In this document: in pieces, positions 51,729 through 61,023 of the stretch
Layout of the letters: the number at the start of each line of letters is the position of its first letter
Position numbering within the stretch: position 1 is the first letter of the stretch
NCBI GenBank assembly: GCA_963643225.1
Contig: CAVIIX010000007.1
Coordinates: 51,633 to 115,632, forward strand
DNA length: 64,000 nt
Direction of reading: 5' to 3'
Origin: UBA1258 sp963643225
GTDB lineage: Bacteria > Bacillota > Clostridia > Lachnospirales > Lachnospiraceae
Made by a program: the position numbers and the translations under genes
Notes under the pieces: generated by a model
Seen by the model: only the letters and a program-made list of their open reading frames with translations
Database searches by the model: none
Told to the model about the DNA's origin: nothing

Positions 51729-52800
51729 AAATTTCTCCTTTTTTTATTTTTCTTTTTCTTTCTCGGTATTCTTCTGCTTTTCTTTCGCAGAAATCCTTTA
51801 TGTCATTAAAATGGATTCTGCGTTTTGTCCACAGACGTCGCATAATATAGAGCACTAATCCACAGGGATACAGAAACAAGCCCACTGCAGGCAGATTAAC
51901 TAAAGCTAAATAATCCTCCATTCCTCTTGCCATATTTTCCCAGTAAGGGTAAATCACACCCTTAGGATTCATGCCCCTTGTGCCGAAGTTCTTTAAATTC
52001 TTTAAAAGTTTAACCCAGTTAAAGCGTCCAGAATTTTCTATTACTTCGACTCTTGAAGCATCTACGGATATGTATTTTTCCAAAACGCCCCTTGCATAGT
52101 CCGTTAAAGGATTCGGCATTAACGCTTCATAGGTATTTATATATGAAGCACTGCCGTTTTTCAATAATGATTCATAGGATAAATAAATCGTTGATTTATC
52201 GTTTCCGGCAAGAACACTTAACCTTGAATCATCCTTTTTTACGACACCGCATATTACGTGGCTTATGCCACCTATCTCTATAACCTGACCCGCTACATCA
52301 TTTGAACCGAATAAATTCCAGGCAGTTTCTGTGTCAATAACCACACGGTCCTTCATTAAATCCTCTTCATCAAAATAAGAGCCTGAGACAAGCTCAAGAG
52401 GATGAAACAAAAAATAATCCCCTCCTACGCCTATTGCTTCTACGGAAAGCTCACCGTTGCTTGACTTTATCGTCACTTTACCGTTGGCAGAATATGCATA
52501 CACCAAATTTCTTGCATCGTCATTATCTGCCGACAAGGAATCATCCGTAAGCTGCTTTTTAATTTTAAATGTGACTTCTTGTGCGGAAGTATCCGTAAAG
52601 CCCGACATTTCAGACAAAAACGCTGAAACCTGTGCAAAGGAATTATCGTCACACCAGCGCTTTACAAACTGCTGGTCCGTTAAATTATTTGTGACCTTAA
52701 TTCCTATGAACATTAAAATCAGTCCGACAATTAAAGAAATACCACCTGATATAAGAAGCTTTATTCTTTTAGAATCAAATACTTCTTTTAAATAATCCAT
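51715..52800 (-). CDS. MacB-like extracytoplasmic-domain membrane protein without FtsX core
   Basis: A 361-aa protein with one N-terminal membrane segment (about 14-34), a long extracytoplasmic domain that looks like the MacB periplasmic core (VSGSYFDEEDLMKDRVVID and then LFGSNDVAGQVIEIGGISH, KDDSRLS), one C-terminal membrane segment (about 300-320) and a charged cytoplasmic tail. Genuine MacB-type permeases have three further segments forming the FtsX core; those and the ATPase are absent here. The gene follows hlyD by one base. It may be an accessory partner of HlyD rather than a permease. Confidence 0.68.
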   Translation of the reverse strand: MDYLKEVFDSKRIKLLISGGISLIVGLILMFIGIKVTNNLTDQQFVKRWCDDNSFAQVSAFLSEMSGFTDTSAQEVTFKIKKQLTDDSLSADNDDARNLVYAYSANGKVTIKSSNGELSVEAIGVGGDYFLFHPLELVSGSYFDEEDLMKDRVVIDTETAWNLFGSNDVAGQVIEIGGISHVICGVVKKDDSRLSVLAGNDKSTIYLSYESLLKNGSASYINTYEALMPNPLTDYARGVLEKYISVDASRVEVIENSGRFNWVKLLKNLKNFGTRGMNPKGVIYPYWENMARGMEDYLALVNLPAVGLFLYPCGLVLYIMRRLWTKRRIHFNDIKDFCERKAEEYRERKRKIKKGEIYDEA

Positions 52801-52801
52801 T

Positions 52802-54529
52802 TTAGTTATCCTTAAGTCTTATAAGCTGTCCGTCTTCAACAGGCTTTGAAGAATTAACAAGAATGTATTCCCAGCTTTCCAGATCACCCGAAATTGCAGT
52901 TTCAGTATCATCCTCTGCCAGCACCTTTACATCCACTCTTTCTGCATAATATCTGTTGCCAAGAGGTGAGCTCTTAGATTTAATTCTGTATACAAACTTA
53001 CCCTTGTTATCCTCTCTGATGGCGCTTGTAGGCACTATGTTATCGTAGTTTGCCGTTCTTTTGCCTACAGTAAGTGAAAGCTGCTGTCCGTTTGTTACAT
53101 CTCCTTCAAGTTCAAACACGATAACCTTGTTTGTGGTAGGATTGTCCTTATCGGCTTTTATACCGATTACCCTTGCCTGCACATCTGAATACCACCAGGA
53201 ATTTATAATTTCAGCCTCATCTCCTACTGACACAAGCACCGACTGTTCCTTTGTAACAGACATTGTAAGGGTATATCCCTTTCCCGCAACCTTGATGGTT
53301 GCAACGGTTTCACCGTTTTCAAAGGTTTCACCCGCTCTTCTTGATAATGAAAGTATTGTGCCGGAAACCGGAGCCACCACTTCATTGCCTGAAGCTGTCT
53401 CCTTTAATTTGTCAACAGCTTCCTGCTGCTTTTTAATTGCTTCAAGCTGTTCCGATAAATCCATCTGGGTACTTGCCTTTGATACATAATCGGATAAATC
53501 ATTTCTTACCGTTTCTAAATTAGAGGTAGCCACCGAAAGCTGATAATTTAAGTCTTCCACCTTATCATCAATTGCCTTCTTTGCTGCATTTACGGCATAC
53601 TGAGCCTGTACTATCTGATATTCTGAGTTTGCCTTGCAGGTATTTGCATAATCGTATTCCTTTTTTGCTTCAGCAATTTTATCTAAAGCTTCCTTTGCAG
53701 TATCATACGCCTTTTGAGCATCTTCCTTTGTTTTTAAAAGATCTGCCAAAGTTGTGTCATCCTCGGGAGATACCTTATGAGCTTCAGAATATTCGTTATA
53801 CGCATTCGTTGCCGCTTCCAGTGCTGTTTTAGCAGCATCAAATTTTTCTGCTTCTTCTTCGTATTCTTCCGTTACAGCAGTTAATTCATTACTTTTTATA
53901 GTAACAGACGCCTGATTCAAAGCATCCTGCTCGGTCCATTCACTTAATTTATTTTTAGCATCCTGTAAGGTTTTTCTTTCGGTTAAATCTGAGGCAGAGC
54001 CTGACTGCCATAAGCTTATCTGTTTATTTAAAGATTCAATCTGTGCTTCGTAAGAATCGATTTTATTTTGATAGGAATCAATCTTTCCCTGCATTTCCGA
54101 TGCAGAGCTTACATTTCCAGCTTCAACCGCGCTTGAAACTGCGGTTGATATCTGTCCTGTCACCAAAGCCTTGCTGTAAGCATTCTTTAAGCTTTCAAGA
54201 GTTTCCTCCGCTTCCTTTAATTCATCGGAGCCACCTTCCTCAAGCACATATATTACCTGACCTTTTTCGACTTCGTCCCCTTCTTTTACGGAGACACTAT
54301 CGATTTTTCTTGTTTCCTTTGCCACTACATCATAAGGATCCGCCGCTTCAACGATACCCGTGCCCCTTACTTTATTGGTAATGGAGCCAGAATAACAGTA
54401 TTGCGCCGACACCTCCGGAAGCGAATAATTCTGTATTGTATTTGAAAAGAAGGTAAGCACCAGCAAAACTGCCAGGAATATAATGGCAAAATTTTTAATC
54501 AGGTCTTTTTTACTTTTATTTTCTTTCAT
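52802..54529 (-). CDS. HlyD-family adaptor (efflux periplasmic adaptor-like)
   Basis: A 575-aa membrane-fusion-type adaptor with one N-terminal membrane segment (about 10-30). A biotinyl-lipoyl half (VKEGDEVEKGQVIYVLEEG, about 77-95) is followed by a long coiled coil (about 100-380, rich in Ala, Glu and Lys), the second lipoyl half (VVAPVSGTILSLSRRAGETF) and beta-barrel segments. Such adaptors work with ABC exporters of the MacB type. Here they stand with CUT1 import permeases and no ATPase. The coil is long for a monoderm protein and may span the wall. Confidence 0.88.
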   Translation of the reverse strand: MKENKSKKDLIKNFAIIFLAVLLVLTFFSNTIQNYSLPEVSAQYCYSGSITNKVRGTGIVEAADPYDVVAKETRKIDSVSVKEGDEVEKGQVIYVLEEGGSDELKEAEETLESLKNAYSKALVTGQISTAVSSAVEAGNVSSASEMQGKIDSYQNKIDSYEAQIESLNKQISLWQSGSASDLTERKTLQDAKNKLSEWTEQDALNQASVTIKSNELTAVTEEYEEEAEKFDAAKTALEAATNAYNEYSEAHKVSPEDDTTLADLLKTKEDAQKAYDTAKEALDKIAEAKKEYDYANTCKANSEYQIVQAQYAVNAAKKAIDDKVEDLNYQLSVATSNLETVRNDLSDYVSKASTQMDLSEQLEAIKKQQEAVDKLKETASGNEVVAPVSGTILSLSRRAGETFENGETVATIKVAGKGYTLTMSVTKEQSVLVSVGDEAEIINSWWYSDVQARVIGIKADKDNPTTNKVIVFELEGDVTNGQQLSLTVGKRTANYDNIVPTSAIREDNKGKFVYRIKSKSSPLGNRYYAERVDVKVLAEDDTETAISGDLESWEYILVNSSKPVEDGQLIRLKDN

Positions 54530-54539
54530 ATCTTTCTCC

Positions 54540-55454
54540 TTATCCCTTTATACCGCCCTGATACATAATTCCTTCTACAAGGTACTCTTCTCCGTACAAA
54601 AATACCAATAATCCCGGTACCATGTAGATTGTAGCAACCGCAAACGCAAGCCCAGTTTCACCGCTGTTAATCTGTGAAAGAAAAACAGAAAGAGGATGAA
54701 GCTCTGAATCTGACAAAAGTATTAACGGCTGTTCTACCATGTTCCAGTAATCTATAAACACTAAAATTGCTACGGAATATAAGCAGTTTTTACAAAGAGG
54801 CACACAGATACGCCTGAATATCTGCCATTCTCCCGCGCCGTCAATCATGGCAGCTTCTATATAGGAAGAAGGAATTCGCCTCATAAATTTTGTAAGAAGA
54901 TATACCGCAAAGGGTGATGCAATACCGGGAAGCCATATTGCCCAACGTGTATCCACTAAGTGAAGCCAGGTTGATACCAGATAGTTTGGCACCAATGTGA
55001 CCTGATAGGGCATAAGCATAAGTATTATATATGCAAAGAAAATGATTTCTTTTATTTTGCCCCTTGTACGGGTAAAGCCGTACGACGCAAAAAGCGCCAC
55101 AATAAGCTGGAATATTACAATGGGCACCACCAAAATTACCGAGTTCCAAAATTTAATCAGATAGTCTGGACTCTTAAACAGCACCGTTACATACTGTGTA
55201 AAGGACACCATGTCTGGTATAAATTTAAGGTTAACCATTTCCGAAATGTATACCTTACCGCCCTTTTCGTTGGTAGCAAAAACCGAGCCATAATTAGCAC
55301 TGATTTCTGTCTGACTCATAAAGGAGTTTGTAATGGTGAGCACTATGGGTGTTAAAAAAATCACCGCAAAGAAGGCAGCTACCATCGTAATTAAAACTAT
55401 ATTTATTATTTCTTTTTTTCTGCGCTTAGAAAGGGATGTCTTTTTGTTTATCAT
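54540..55454 (-). CDS. Carbohydrate ABC transporter permease, MalG type
   Basis: A 304-aa inner-membrane permease of the CUT1 family with six membrane segments. The EAA loop is EAAMIDGAGEWQIFRRI with following VPLCK, which docks the ATPase. It pairs with the MalF-type permease (4-base overlap at 55451-55454). The first outside loop (about 40-90) is longer than usual. No ATPase gene is nearby; CUT1 systems of Bacillota often share one such as MsmK. Confidence 0.93.
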   Translation of the reverse strand: MINKKTSLSKRRKKEIINIVLITMVAAFFAVIFLTPIVLTITNSFMSQTEISANYGSVFATNEKGGKVYISEMVNLKFIPDMVSFTQYVTVLFKSPDYLIKFWNSVILVVPIVIFQLIVALFASYGFTRTRGKIKEIIFFAYIILMLMPYQVTLVPNYLVSTWLHLVDTRWAIWLPGIASPFAVYLLTKFMRRIPSSYIEAAMIDGAGEWQIFRRICVPLCKNCLYSVAILVFIDYWNMVEQPLILLSDSELHPLSVFLSQINSGETGLAFAVATIYMVPGLLVFLYGEEYLVEGIMYQGGIKG

Positions 55455-56341
55455 TCTTCCACATCCTTTCCGAAATGGTTTTCGATTAAGAAAAGCGCTC
55501 CGATTATTACTATCATCACAAGAGACATTATTATTGCCGCCGTAGAAAGCTTCTGATAATCAAGTGATTTGAACGTATTGTTCATAAAATGCTGAAGCAT
55601 GTACAGCGTGTCGTACGGGTAGTCCCCCGTCAACAAATAAATTTCTCTAAATACTTTAAAAGAATTGATTAGCGAAAGAATCGTTACGAAAAGTATTGTC
55701 GGTGATAAATATCTTATTTTAATGTTCCAGAAAATCTGCCAGCTGTTGGCATTTTCCAGTACCGCTACTTCTGTAAGCTCTTTAGGGATTGATTCAAGCC
55801 CTGCCAGAAATAAAATCATGTTATATCCTAAATTCTTCCAAAGAAAAAGAAAAATTATTGCTATCTGTGCATAATCCGACTTGAGCCAGTCTATTTTAGC
55901 TACTCCAAAATTACCAAGTACATGATTAAGCGCACCGTTATAGTGAAATATTACCTGCACTATCAATACAATTGAAGCAACCGGCACCATCATGGGTGTT
56001 AAAAATGCTGTACGGAACTGACTTCTGAAAGGAATGTTTCTGTCAAGCATTACAGCAAGTAACAGTGACAATATAACCGCAAGCGGCATTGCCACAAAGG
56101 AAAATTTCAAGGTATTCCTTCCCGCAAGTCTGAAGGCTCCGTTCTTAAATACACTTACGAAGTTTTTAAACCATACAAATTCAGGCACTACGGGGTTGCT
56201 TATCATGGAATAGTAAATGACTACAAAAAAGGGAAGCACGAAAAATAAGAACACAAAAAGTAAGCTTGGTGCAAGAAAAGCCCAGGAGCTGACTCTTTGG
56301 CGCATATTACGTTTTTTAAGCTGGTTTTTATTATTTTTCAA
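55451..56341 (-). CDS. Carbohydrate ABC transporter permease, MalF type
   Basis: A 296-aa CUT1 permease with six membrane segments. The EAA loop is degenerate (EVAVLENANSWQIFWNI): the usual Asp-Gly is Glu-Asn, so ATPase coupling may differ. Starts 45 bases after a small exported peptide gene, and overlaps the MalG-type gene by 4 bases. The substrate is unknown; a plant or host glycan oligosaccharide is likely from the divergent GH2 gene. Confidence 0.92.
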   Translation of the reverse strand: MKNNKNQLKKRNMRQRVSSWAFLAPSLLFVFLFFVLPFFVVIYYSMISNPVVPEFVWFKNFVSVFKNGAFRLAGRNTLKFSFVAMPLAVILSLLLAVMLDRNIPFRSQFRTAFLTPMMVPVASIVLIVQVIFHYNGALNHVLGNFGVAKIDWLKSDYAQIAIIFLFLWKNLGYNMILFLAGLESIPKELTEVAVLENANSWQIFWNIKIRYLSPTILFVTILSLINSFKVFREIYLLTGDYPYDTLYMLQHFMNNTFKSLDYQKLSTAAIIMSLVMIVIIGALFLIENHFGKDVEE

Positions 56342-56386
56342 CTTTTTGCCCCTAATGTACGTATCCGATTTTAATTATAACATCCT

Positions 56387-56539
56387 TTAAACCGAAAAAT
56401 CACTATTTGCTTCGTTTTGGGAAATTTCAAAAGAATTTTGTGCTAAAGTCTCGGTTTCCTTATCACTGAAACTAACAAGGCTAAAGCCCAGCGCTGCAAG
56501 TGCCAGGATGGAAATCGCTTTTATCAAGTTGTCTCTCAT
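56387..56539 (-). CDS. Small exported peptide (50 aa), unknown
   Basis: A 50-aa peptide with one hydrophobic segment (about 5-22, LIKAISILALAALGFSLVSF) and a polar acidic, Asn/Ser-rich tail (about 24-50). AAGAGGAGA stands about eight bases ahead of the ATG at 56539, better than for an ATG 17 codons earlier. It is the first gene of the transport operon. The layout is that of a signal peptide plus a short secreted tail, or a single-span subunit. I do not recognise the family. The signal in the sequence is short, so it could also be a leader reading frame. Confidence 0.6.
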   Translation of the reverse strand: MRDNLIKAISILALAALGFSLVSFSDKETETLAQNSFEISQNEANSDFSV

Positions 56540-56565
56540 TGTTCTATCTCCTCTTAAATAATGTG

Positions 56566-56621
56566 ATTTGAAAAGCTTTTGCATTTTCAAATATTTATTT
56601 TGCCCTCATGCTTTGAATATA
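56566..56621 (-). promoter_or_regulatory. Promoter region and leader hairpin of the transport operon
   Basis: On the minus strand a -10 like TATATT (56616-56621) is preceded by a long T tract, so no clear -35 is visible. Downstream in the leader ATTTGAAAA (56566-56574) pairs with TTTTCAAAT (56584-56592). The hairpin stands between the promoter and the small peptide gene. Confidence 0.35.
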
Positions 56622-56672
56622 GCAGAATCCTTAAAAAAAAAAAGATGCAAAAGTATTAACAATGATTAAGGT

Positions 56673-56746
56673 NNNNNNNNNNNNNNNNNNNNNNNNNNNN
56701 NNNNNNNNNNNNNNNNNNNNNNNNNNNNNNNNNNNNNNNNNNNNNN
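56673..56746. other. Assembly gap (74 N)
   Basis: Undetermined bases in the divergent intergenic region between the transport operon and the GH2 gene. Both edges carry gattaaggt (56664-56672 and 56747-56755), so the gap may hide a repeat or an overlap that the assembler failed to merge. The 56540-56863 gap otherwise holds promoters and the palindrome 56747-56765. Confidence 0.99.
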
Positions 56747-56765
56747 GATTAAGGTTTTCTTAATC
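56747..56765 (+). promoter_or_regulatory. Palindrome GATTAAG-N5-CTTAATC, candidate operator
   Basis: A perfect 7-bp inverted repeat at the right edge of the gap, 14 bases upstream of the GH2 -35 box. A left copy of its first nine bases lies on the far side of the gap, towards the transport operon. It may bind a shared regulator. Confidence 0.45.
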
Positions 56766-56778
56766 TAAATAGCAATAT

Positions 56779-56807
56779 TTTACAGTAAAACTAACTAATT
56801 TTAATAT
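56779..56807 (+). promoter_or_regulatory. Sigma-A-like promoter of the GH2 gene
   Basis: -35 TTTACA (56779-56784), 17-base spacer and -10 TAATAT (56802-56807). Start near 56814, leader of about 50 bases ending in TTTGGAGG ahead of the ATG at 56864. Confidence 0.6.
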
Positions 56808-56863
56808 AGACGATTTAAAATAAAAGGGTTACATTAAAAGCAAAGCAGATTTGGAGGTTTTAT

Positions 56864-59800
56864 ATGAAGAAAACTCTTTTTAACAAGGACTGGTATTTTT
56901 CAGAGCTTGAATTAAACACATCCTATGCTGATGGTTTAAAATCAACTTTTAAACCCGTTGACATTCCCCATGACTGGATGATTCATCATGTTAATGACTT
57001 ATATAAAAACAGCATAGGTTTTTATAAAAAGACCTTTACCGCCAGGCCCGTTAAGGACCATACCTACATCCTTCGTTTTGAAGGTGTATATATGGACGTT
57101 ACCATATACCTTAACGATACCCAGATTTATGAATGGAAATACGGCTATTCAACCTTCGATGTTGATTTAACTCCTTATTTAAATGAGGGCGACAACACGG
57201 TTTGCGTACTCTGTAATTATCAGTGTCCCAACACCCGCTGGTATTCAGGCGCCGGTATTTACAGAAACATTTACCTTTACGAAAAAGAGGCTTCATATAT
57301 GCCCTTAGACGGGGTTTATATTTATACGTCTGCAAAAGAAAAGGATTTCACAGTCACCCTTGAAACAGAGGCAGTTTCTTTGGCTTTAGAAAATGCCACC
57401 ATCCGCCACACCGTTTTAAATAAGGAAGGCGAAACGGTTTATGAATTAAGTGACGACGTTTCTTTAAATAAAGAAGTTTTGGTTAACAAGCAAAGCTTTT
57501 TATTTGAAAATCCCACACGCTGGGACATTAATAATCCTTATTTTTACACCGTTAAAACTGAATTAATCGTTAACGGAGAGGTAGTGGATGAATACGATAA
57601 TCCTTTAGGACTTCGTACCATCAGTTTCGATCCCGACCACGGATTTTTCTTAAATGGAAGAAATATAAAGATAAACGGCGTCTGTCAGCATCACGATCTG
57701 GGTGCTCTCGGTGCAGCCTTTAATAAGGCAGCTTTAAGACGTCAGTTTGAAAAGCTTTTAAAGATGGGTGTTAACTCGGTTCGTACCTCCCACAACATGC
57801 CGGCAAAGGAATTAATGGAGCTTGCCGATGAAATGGGTATTTTAATTTATTCAGAATCCTTTGATATGTGGGAGCTTCCTAAGACTACCTACGACTACGG
57901 CAATTTCTTCCCCACCTGGTATGAAAAAGATGTTAAATCATGGGTCAGAAGGGACAGAAATCATCCCTCCATTATTATATGGGGAATCGGTAATGAAATT
58001 TACGATACACATGCAGGCACAGGTCTTAAGTGGACTATCCTCTTAAGGGATGCCGTTAAGAAATACGACCCTATGCACAATGCCTACATCGGTATCGGTT
58101 CAAACTATATTGAATGGGAAAATGCTCAGAAATGTTCAGATGAACTTGAGCTTTCAGGCTACAACTACGGTGAAAAGCTCTACGAAAAGCATCACAAAAA
58201 GTATCCTCACTGGTGCATTTTCGGTAGTGAAACCGCATCGACAGTACAAAGTCGGGGTATTTATCACTTTCCTTATGAAATAAGAATTTTAACCTACCAG
58301 GACGGACAGTGTTCTTCTCTTGGTAACTGCTCTACTAACTGGGGTGCAAAGAGTGCAGCCTACACAATTGCTGCCCACAGAGACCATGACTACGTTTTCG
58401 GTCAATATTTATGGACAGGCTGGGACTATATAGGCGAGCCTACACCTTACTTTACAAAAAATTCTTTCTTTGGCCAGATTGATACTGCAGGCTTTGAAAA
58501 GGATACCTATTATCAGTACGAAGCTGAATGGACTCAGATGAAAGAAAATCCCATGGTACATTTACTTCCCTACTGGGACTTTAACGAAGGGCAGATAATT
58601 GACATCTGTGCTTATTCAAATGCTCCCTACGTTGAACTTTTCTTTAACGAAATATCACAAGGCAAACAGTTTATCGACCACAAATCCTATGATTTACAGG
58701 GACACTGGAAGCTTCCTTATACAAAGGGTGAATTGGTGGTAAAAGCCTATGATGACGAAGGAAACGTAATTGCAACCGATTCGACAAAATCCTTTTCAGA
58801 CCCTGAAAGAATCGTGCTTTCAGCAGATAAAACAACACTTACGGCAGATGGTCTTGATTTAGCTTTCATAGAAATTTCTTTGGCTGATAAAGACGGAATC
58901 TACGTAGCAAATGCCAAGAACCGCGTGTCCGTATCCGTTAAGGGCGCAGGCCGCTTAGTAGGTCTTGATAACGGCGACTCAACAGATTACGAGGAATACA
59001 AGACAACCAACAGACGCTTATTCTCTGGTAAGCTTATTGCCATCATTGCCGCTAAGGATGTGCCCGGTGACATTACTGTAACCGTTTCCGGAGAAGGCTT
59101 AAAGAGTGACACCATTAATCTTACTTCAGTTGAAAGCATTGATGAGGTTAACGTACCCTGCTATGAAGAAATCAAGGAATGTCCCTGTCCTAAGGACGTA
59201 CCCATCAGAAAGATTGAATTAAGTCTGGAAGGCACCACACATTTAAATAAAGAAATAACAGAAACTAAAGTAAGCTTTAAGATATATCCTGAAAATGCCA
59301 CATATTCAGAGGTTTACTTTAAGGCTCTTACAAAGGATGCCGTTGATGCAAACTTCGTTAAAATTAATGTAGAAGAAAATACCGCTACTCTTACGGCTCT
59401 TGGTGACGGTGAATTTACACTTAATGCCTTTGCCAATAACGACAAGGACCATCCTGAAATCATTTCTACTCTTGCTTTTGATATTACAGGTCTTGGACTT
59501 GCAAACTTTAATGCCTACACGATGGTGCCCGGTATCGAATACGCTGAGGTTCACTCTTTAGATGCAAAGCTTTCATTCCTTGGCGGCGTATTTATGCCTG
59601 TACCAAAGGACGGCAGAGCCTACGTTACTTTTGAAAATGTTGATTTTGGCGAATTTGGTTCAGACGAAGTACATGTGCCGATCTTTTCTTTCCACGACGA
59701 AATGCCTATCGAAATCTTAGAAGGCGATATCCGCACGGGCACATGCTTATACAAAGGAATTTATCAGGCAAAATCCTGGTATAACCACTACCAGGAAAAT

Positions 59801-60268
59801 GTATACAAGCTCCCTCGCCGTATAAAGGGCGTAAGCAAGATTACCTTTGCCTTCACCTCAGATGAACGCTTCTCCTTACAGGGCTTCTATTTTACAAAGC
59901 TTAAGAAAGCTTATTCCTTAATCCCTGCAACGGAATATTCACGTATCACCGGTGACAGTTTTGAGGTAGAAAAAGACGCCATCACCTCAATCGGCAACAA
60001 CGTATGTATCGAATATGAAAACATGCACTTTGATGAAGGCTTATCTTCCATTACAATTACAGGTAAATCAAACAACACAAATGCTTCCATTCATATTTTG
60101 TTTACAGAGGGTGAAAAATCCGATAAACAGTTAATAGAAATACCTTATTCTGAAGACTATAAAGAATATACTTTTGATTTGAAAAACAGTTCAGTTAATG
60201 GTAAAGTAAGCTTTATGTTCCTGCCCGGCAGTAACTTTGACCTTAAGGAATTTAAGTTTAATAAATAA
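56864..60268 (+). CDS. GH2 beta-galactosidase-like glycoside hydrolase with C-terminal accessory domains
   Basis: A 1134-aa family 2 hydrolase without signal peptide, so cytoplasmic. A jelly-roll domain (1-150) with VDIPHDWMI precedes a beta-sandwich (155-255) and the catalytic barrel (256-560). Acid/base E378 is in GIGNEIYD and nucleophile E456 in FGSETAST. The tail (560-1134) holds a DUF4982-like part, an immunoglobulin-like part (SADKTTLTADGLDLAFIEI) and two modules of the carbohydrate-binding type. Beta-galactosidase or beta-glucuronidase-like activity is possible. It is divergent from the transport operon and overlaps nothing downstream; the next gene follows after 11 bases. Confidence 0.9.
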   Translation: MKKTLFNKDWYFSELELNTSYADGLKSTFKPVDIPHDWMIHHVNDLYKNSIGFYKKTFTARPVKDHTYILRFEGVYMDVTIYLNDTQIYEWKYGYSTFDVDLTPYLNEGDNTVCVLCNYQCPNTRWYSGAGIYRNIYLYEKEASYMPLDGVYIYTSAKEKDFTVTLETEAVSLALENATIRHTVLNKEGETVYELSDDVSLNKEVLVNKQSFLFENPTRWDINNPYFYTVKTELIVNGEVVDEYDNPLGLRTISFDPDHGFFLNGRNIKINGVCQHHDLGALGAAFNKAALRRQFEKLLKMGVNSVRTSHNMPAKELMELADEMGILIYSESFDMWELPKTTYDYGNFFPTWYEKDVKSWVRRDRNHPSIIIWGIGNEIYDTHAGTGLKWTILLRDAVKKYDPMHNAYIGIGSNYIEWENAQKCSDELELSGYNYGEKLYEKHHKKYPHWCIFGSETASTVQSRGIYHFPYEIRILTYQDGQCSSLGNCSTNWGAKSAAYTIAAHRDHDYVFGQYLWTGWDYIGEPTPYFTKNSFFGQIDTAGFEKDTYYQYEAEWTQMKENPMVHLLPYWDFNEGQIIDICAYSNAPYVELFFNEISQGKQFIDHKSYDLQGHWKLPYTKGELVVKAYDDEGNVIATDSTKSFSDPERIVLSADKTTLTADGLDLAFIEISLADKDGIYVANAKNRVSVSVKGAGRLVGLDNGDSTDYEEYKTTNRRLFSGKLIAIIAAKDVPGDITVTVSGEGLKSDTINLTSVESIDEVNVPCYEEIKECPCPKDVPIRKIELSLEGTTHLNKEITETKVSFKIYPENATYSEVYFKALTKDAVDANFVKINVEENTATLTALGDGEFTLNAFANNDKDHPEIISTLAFDITGLGLANFNAYTMVPGIEYAEVHSLDAKLSFLGGVFMPVPKDGRAYVTFENVDFGEFGSDEVHVPIFSFHDEMPIEILEGDIRTGTCLYKGIYQAKSWYNHYQENVYKLPRRIKGVSKITFAFTSDERFSLQGFYFTKLKKAYSLIPATEYSRITGDSFEVEKDAITSIGNNVCIEYENMHFDEGLSSITITGKSNNTNASIHILFTEGEKSDKQLIEIPYSEDYKEYTFDLKNSSVNGKVSFMFLPGSNFDLKEFKFNK

Positions 60269-60279
60269 GAGGCTTTACA

Positions 60280-61008
60280 ATGGAAGTTAAACCCTATAAA
60301 AAAGATTTCGAATATTCCTACACCCTCGGTGCGTTTCCAACCTTTGAGCTTTTAGACTCTATGCCAGAAACAGTCATCGAGGTGCTGGTACACTCTTCTT
60401 TTACGGACAGAGAAAAATTAGAAGCCGTCTGCAAAAGAAAAAACATTCCTGTAAGCGAGAACAACAAGCTCATTTCAAAGCTTTCAGACAAAGAAAACGT
60501 ATATGTAATCGGACTCTTTAAAAAGTTTAATAATAAGCTTAATGAAAACAAGCCTCATCTTGTTTTGGTAAATCCCAGCAACATGGGTAACCTTGGCACC
60601 ATTATAAGAACAGCCTGCGGCTTTGGCATTTACGACCTTGCCATTATCGAGCCTGCAGCCGACGCCTTTAATCCAAAAACAGTAAGAGCTTCCATGGGTT
60701 CTTTATTTAGAATCAACCATGAAAGTTTTCCTGATTTTGAAACCTACATGAAGCGTTTTTCCTGCGGTCCTGCATTTGAAAGTGACAGACAGCTTTTTAC
60801 CTTTATGCTAAACGGAGAAAAGCCTTTAACCGTTAATGACTGCCCGAAGCCTTCACTTTATTCTTTAGTATTTGGTAACGAAGCAACCGGCCTTCCTAAA
60901 GTCTTTTTAAATTACGGCACAAGCATCATCATTCCACAGACTGAATATGTTGATTCCCTTAATTTAACCATTGCCGCCGGAATCGGTATGTATATGTTTA
61001 CACATTGA
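60280..61008 (+). CDS. TrmH/SpoU-family RNA 2'-O-methyltransferase
   Basis: A 242-aa SPOUT methyltransferase acting on tRNA or rRNA ribose. Motif 1 is NPSNMGNLGTIIRTA near 98-112, motif 2 LVFGNEATGLP near 191-201, motif 3 VDSLNLTIAAGI near 224-235. The N-terminal 95 residues are a substrate-binding extension of the RNA 2'-O ribose methyltransferase type. It follows the GH2 gene by 11 bases, which seems accidental. Target not determined. Confidence 0.88.
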   Translation: MEVKPYKKDFEYSYTLGAFPTFELLDSMPETVIEVLVHSSFTDREKLEAVCKRKNIPVSENNKLISKLSDKENVYVIGLFKKFNNKLNENKPHLVLVNPSNMGNLGTIIRTACGFGIYDLAIIEPAADAFNPKTVRASMGSLFRINHESFPDFETYMKRFSCGPAFESDRQLFTFMLNGEKPLTVNDCPKPSLYSLVFGNEATGLPKVFLNYGTSIIIPQTEYVDSLNLTIAAGIGMYMFTH

Positions 61009-61023
61009 AGATTTATAAAAGCC

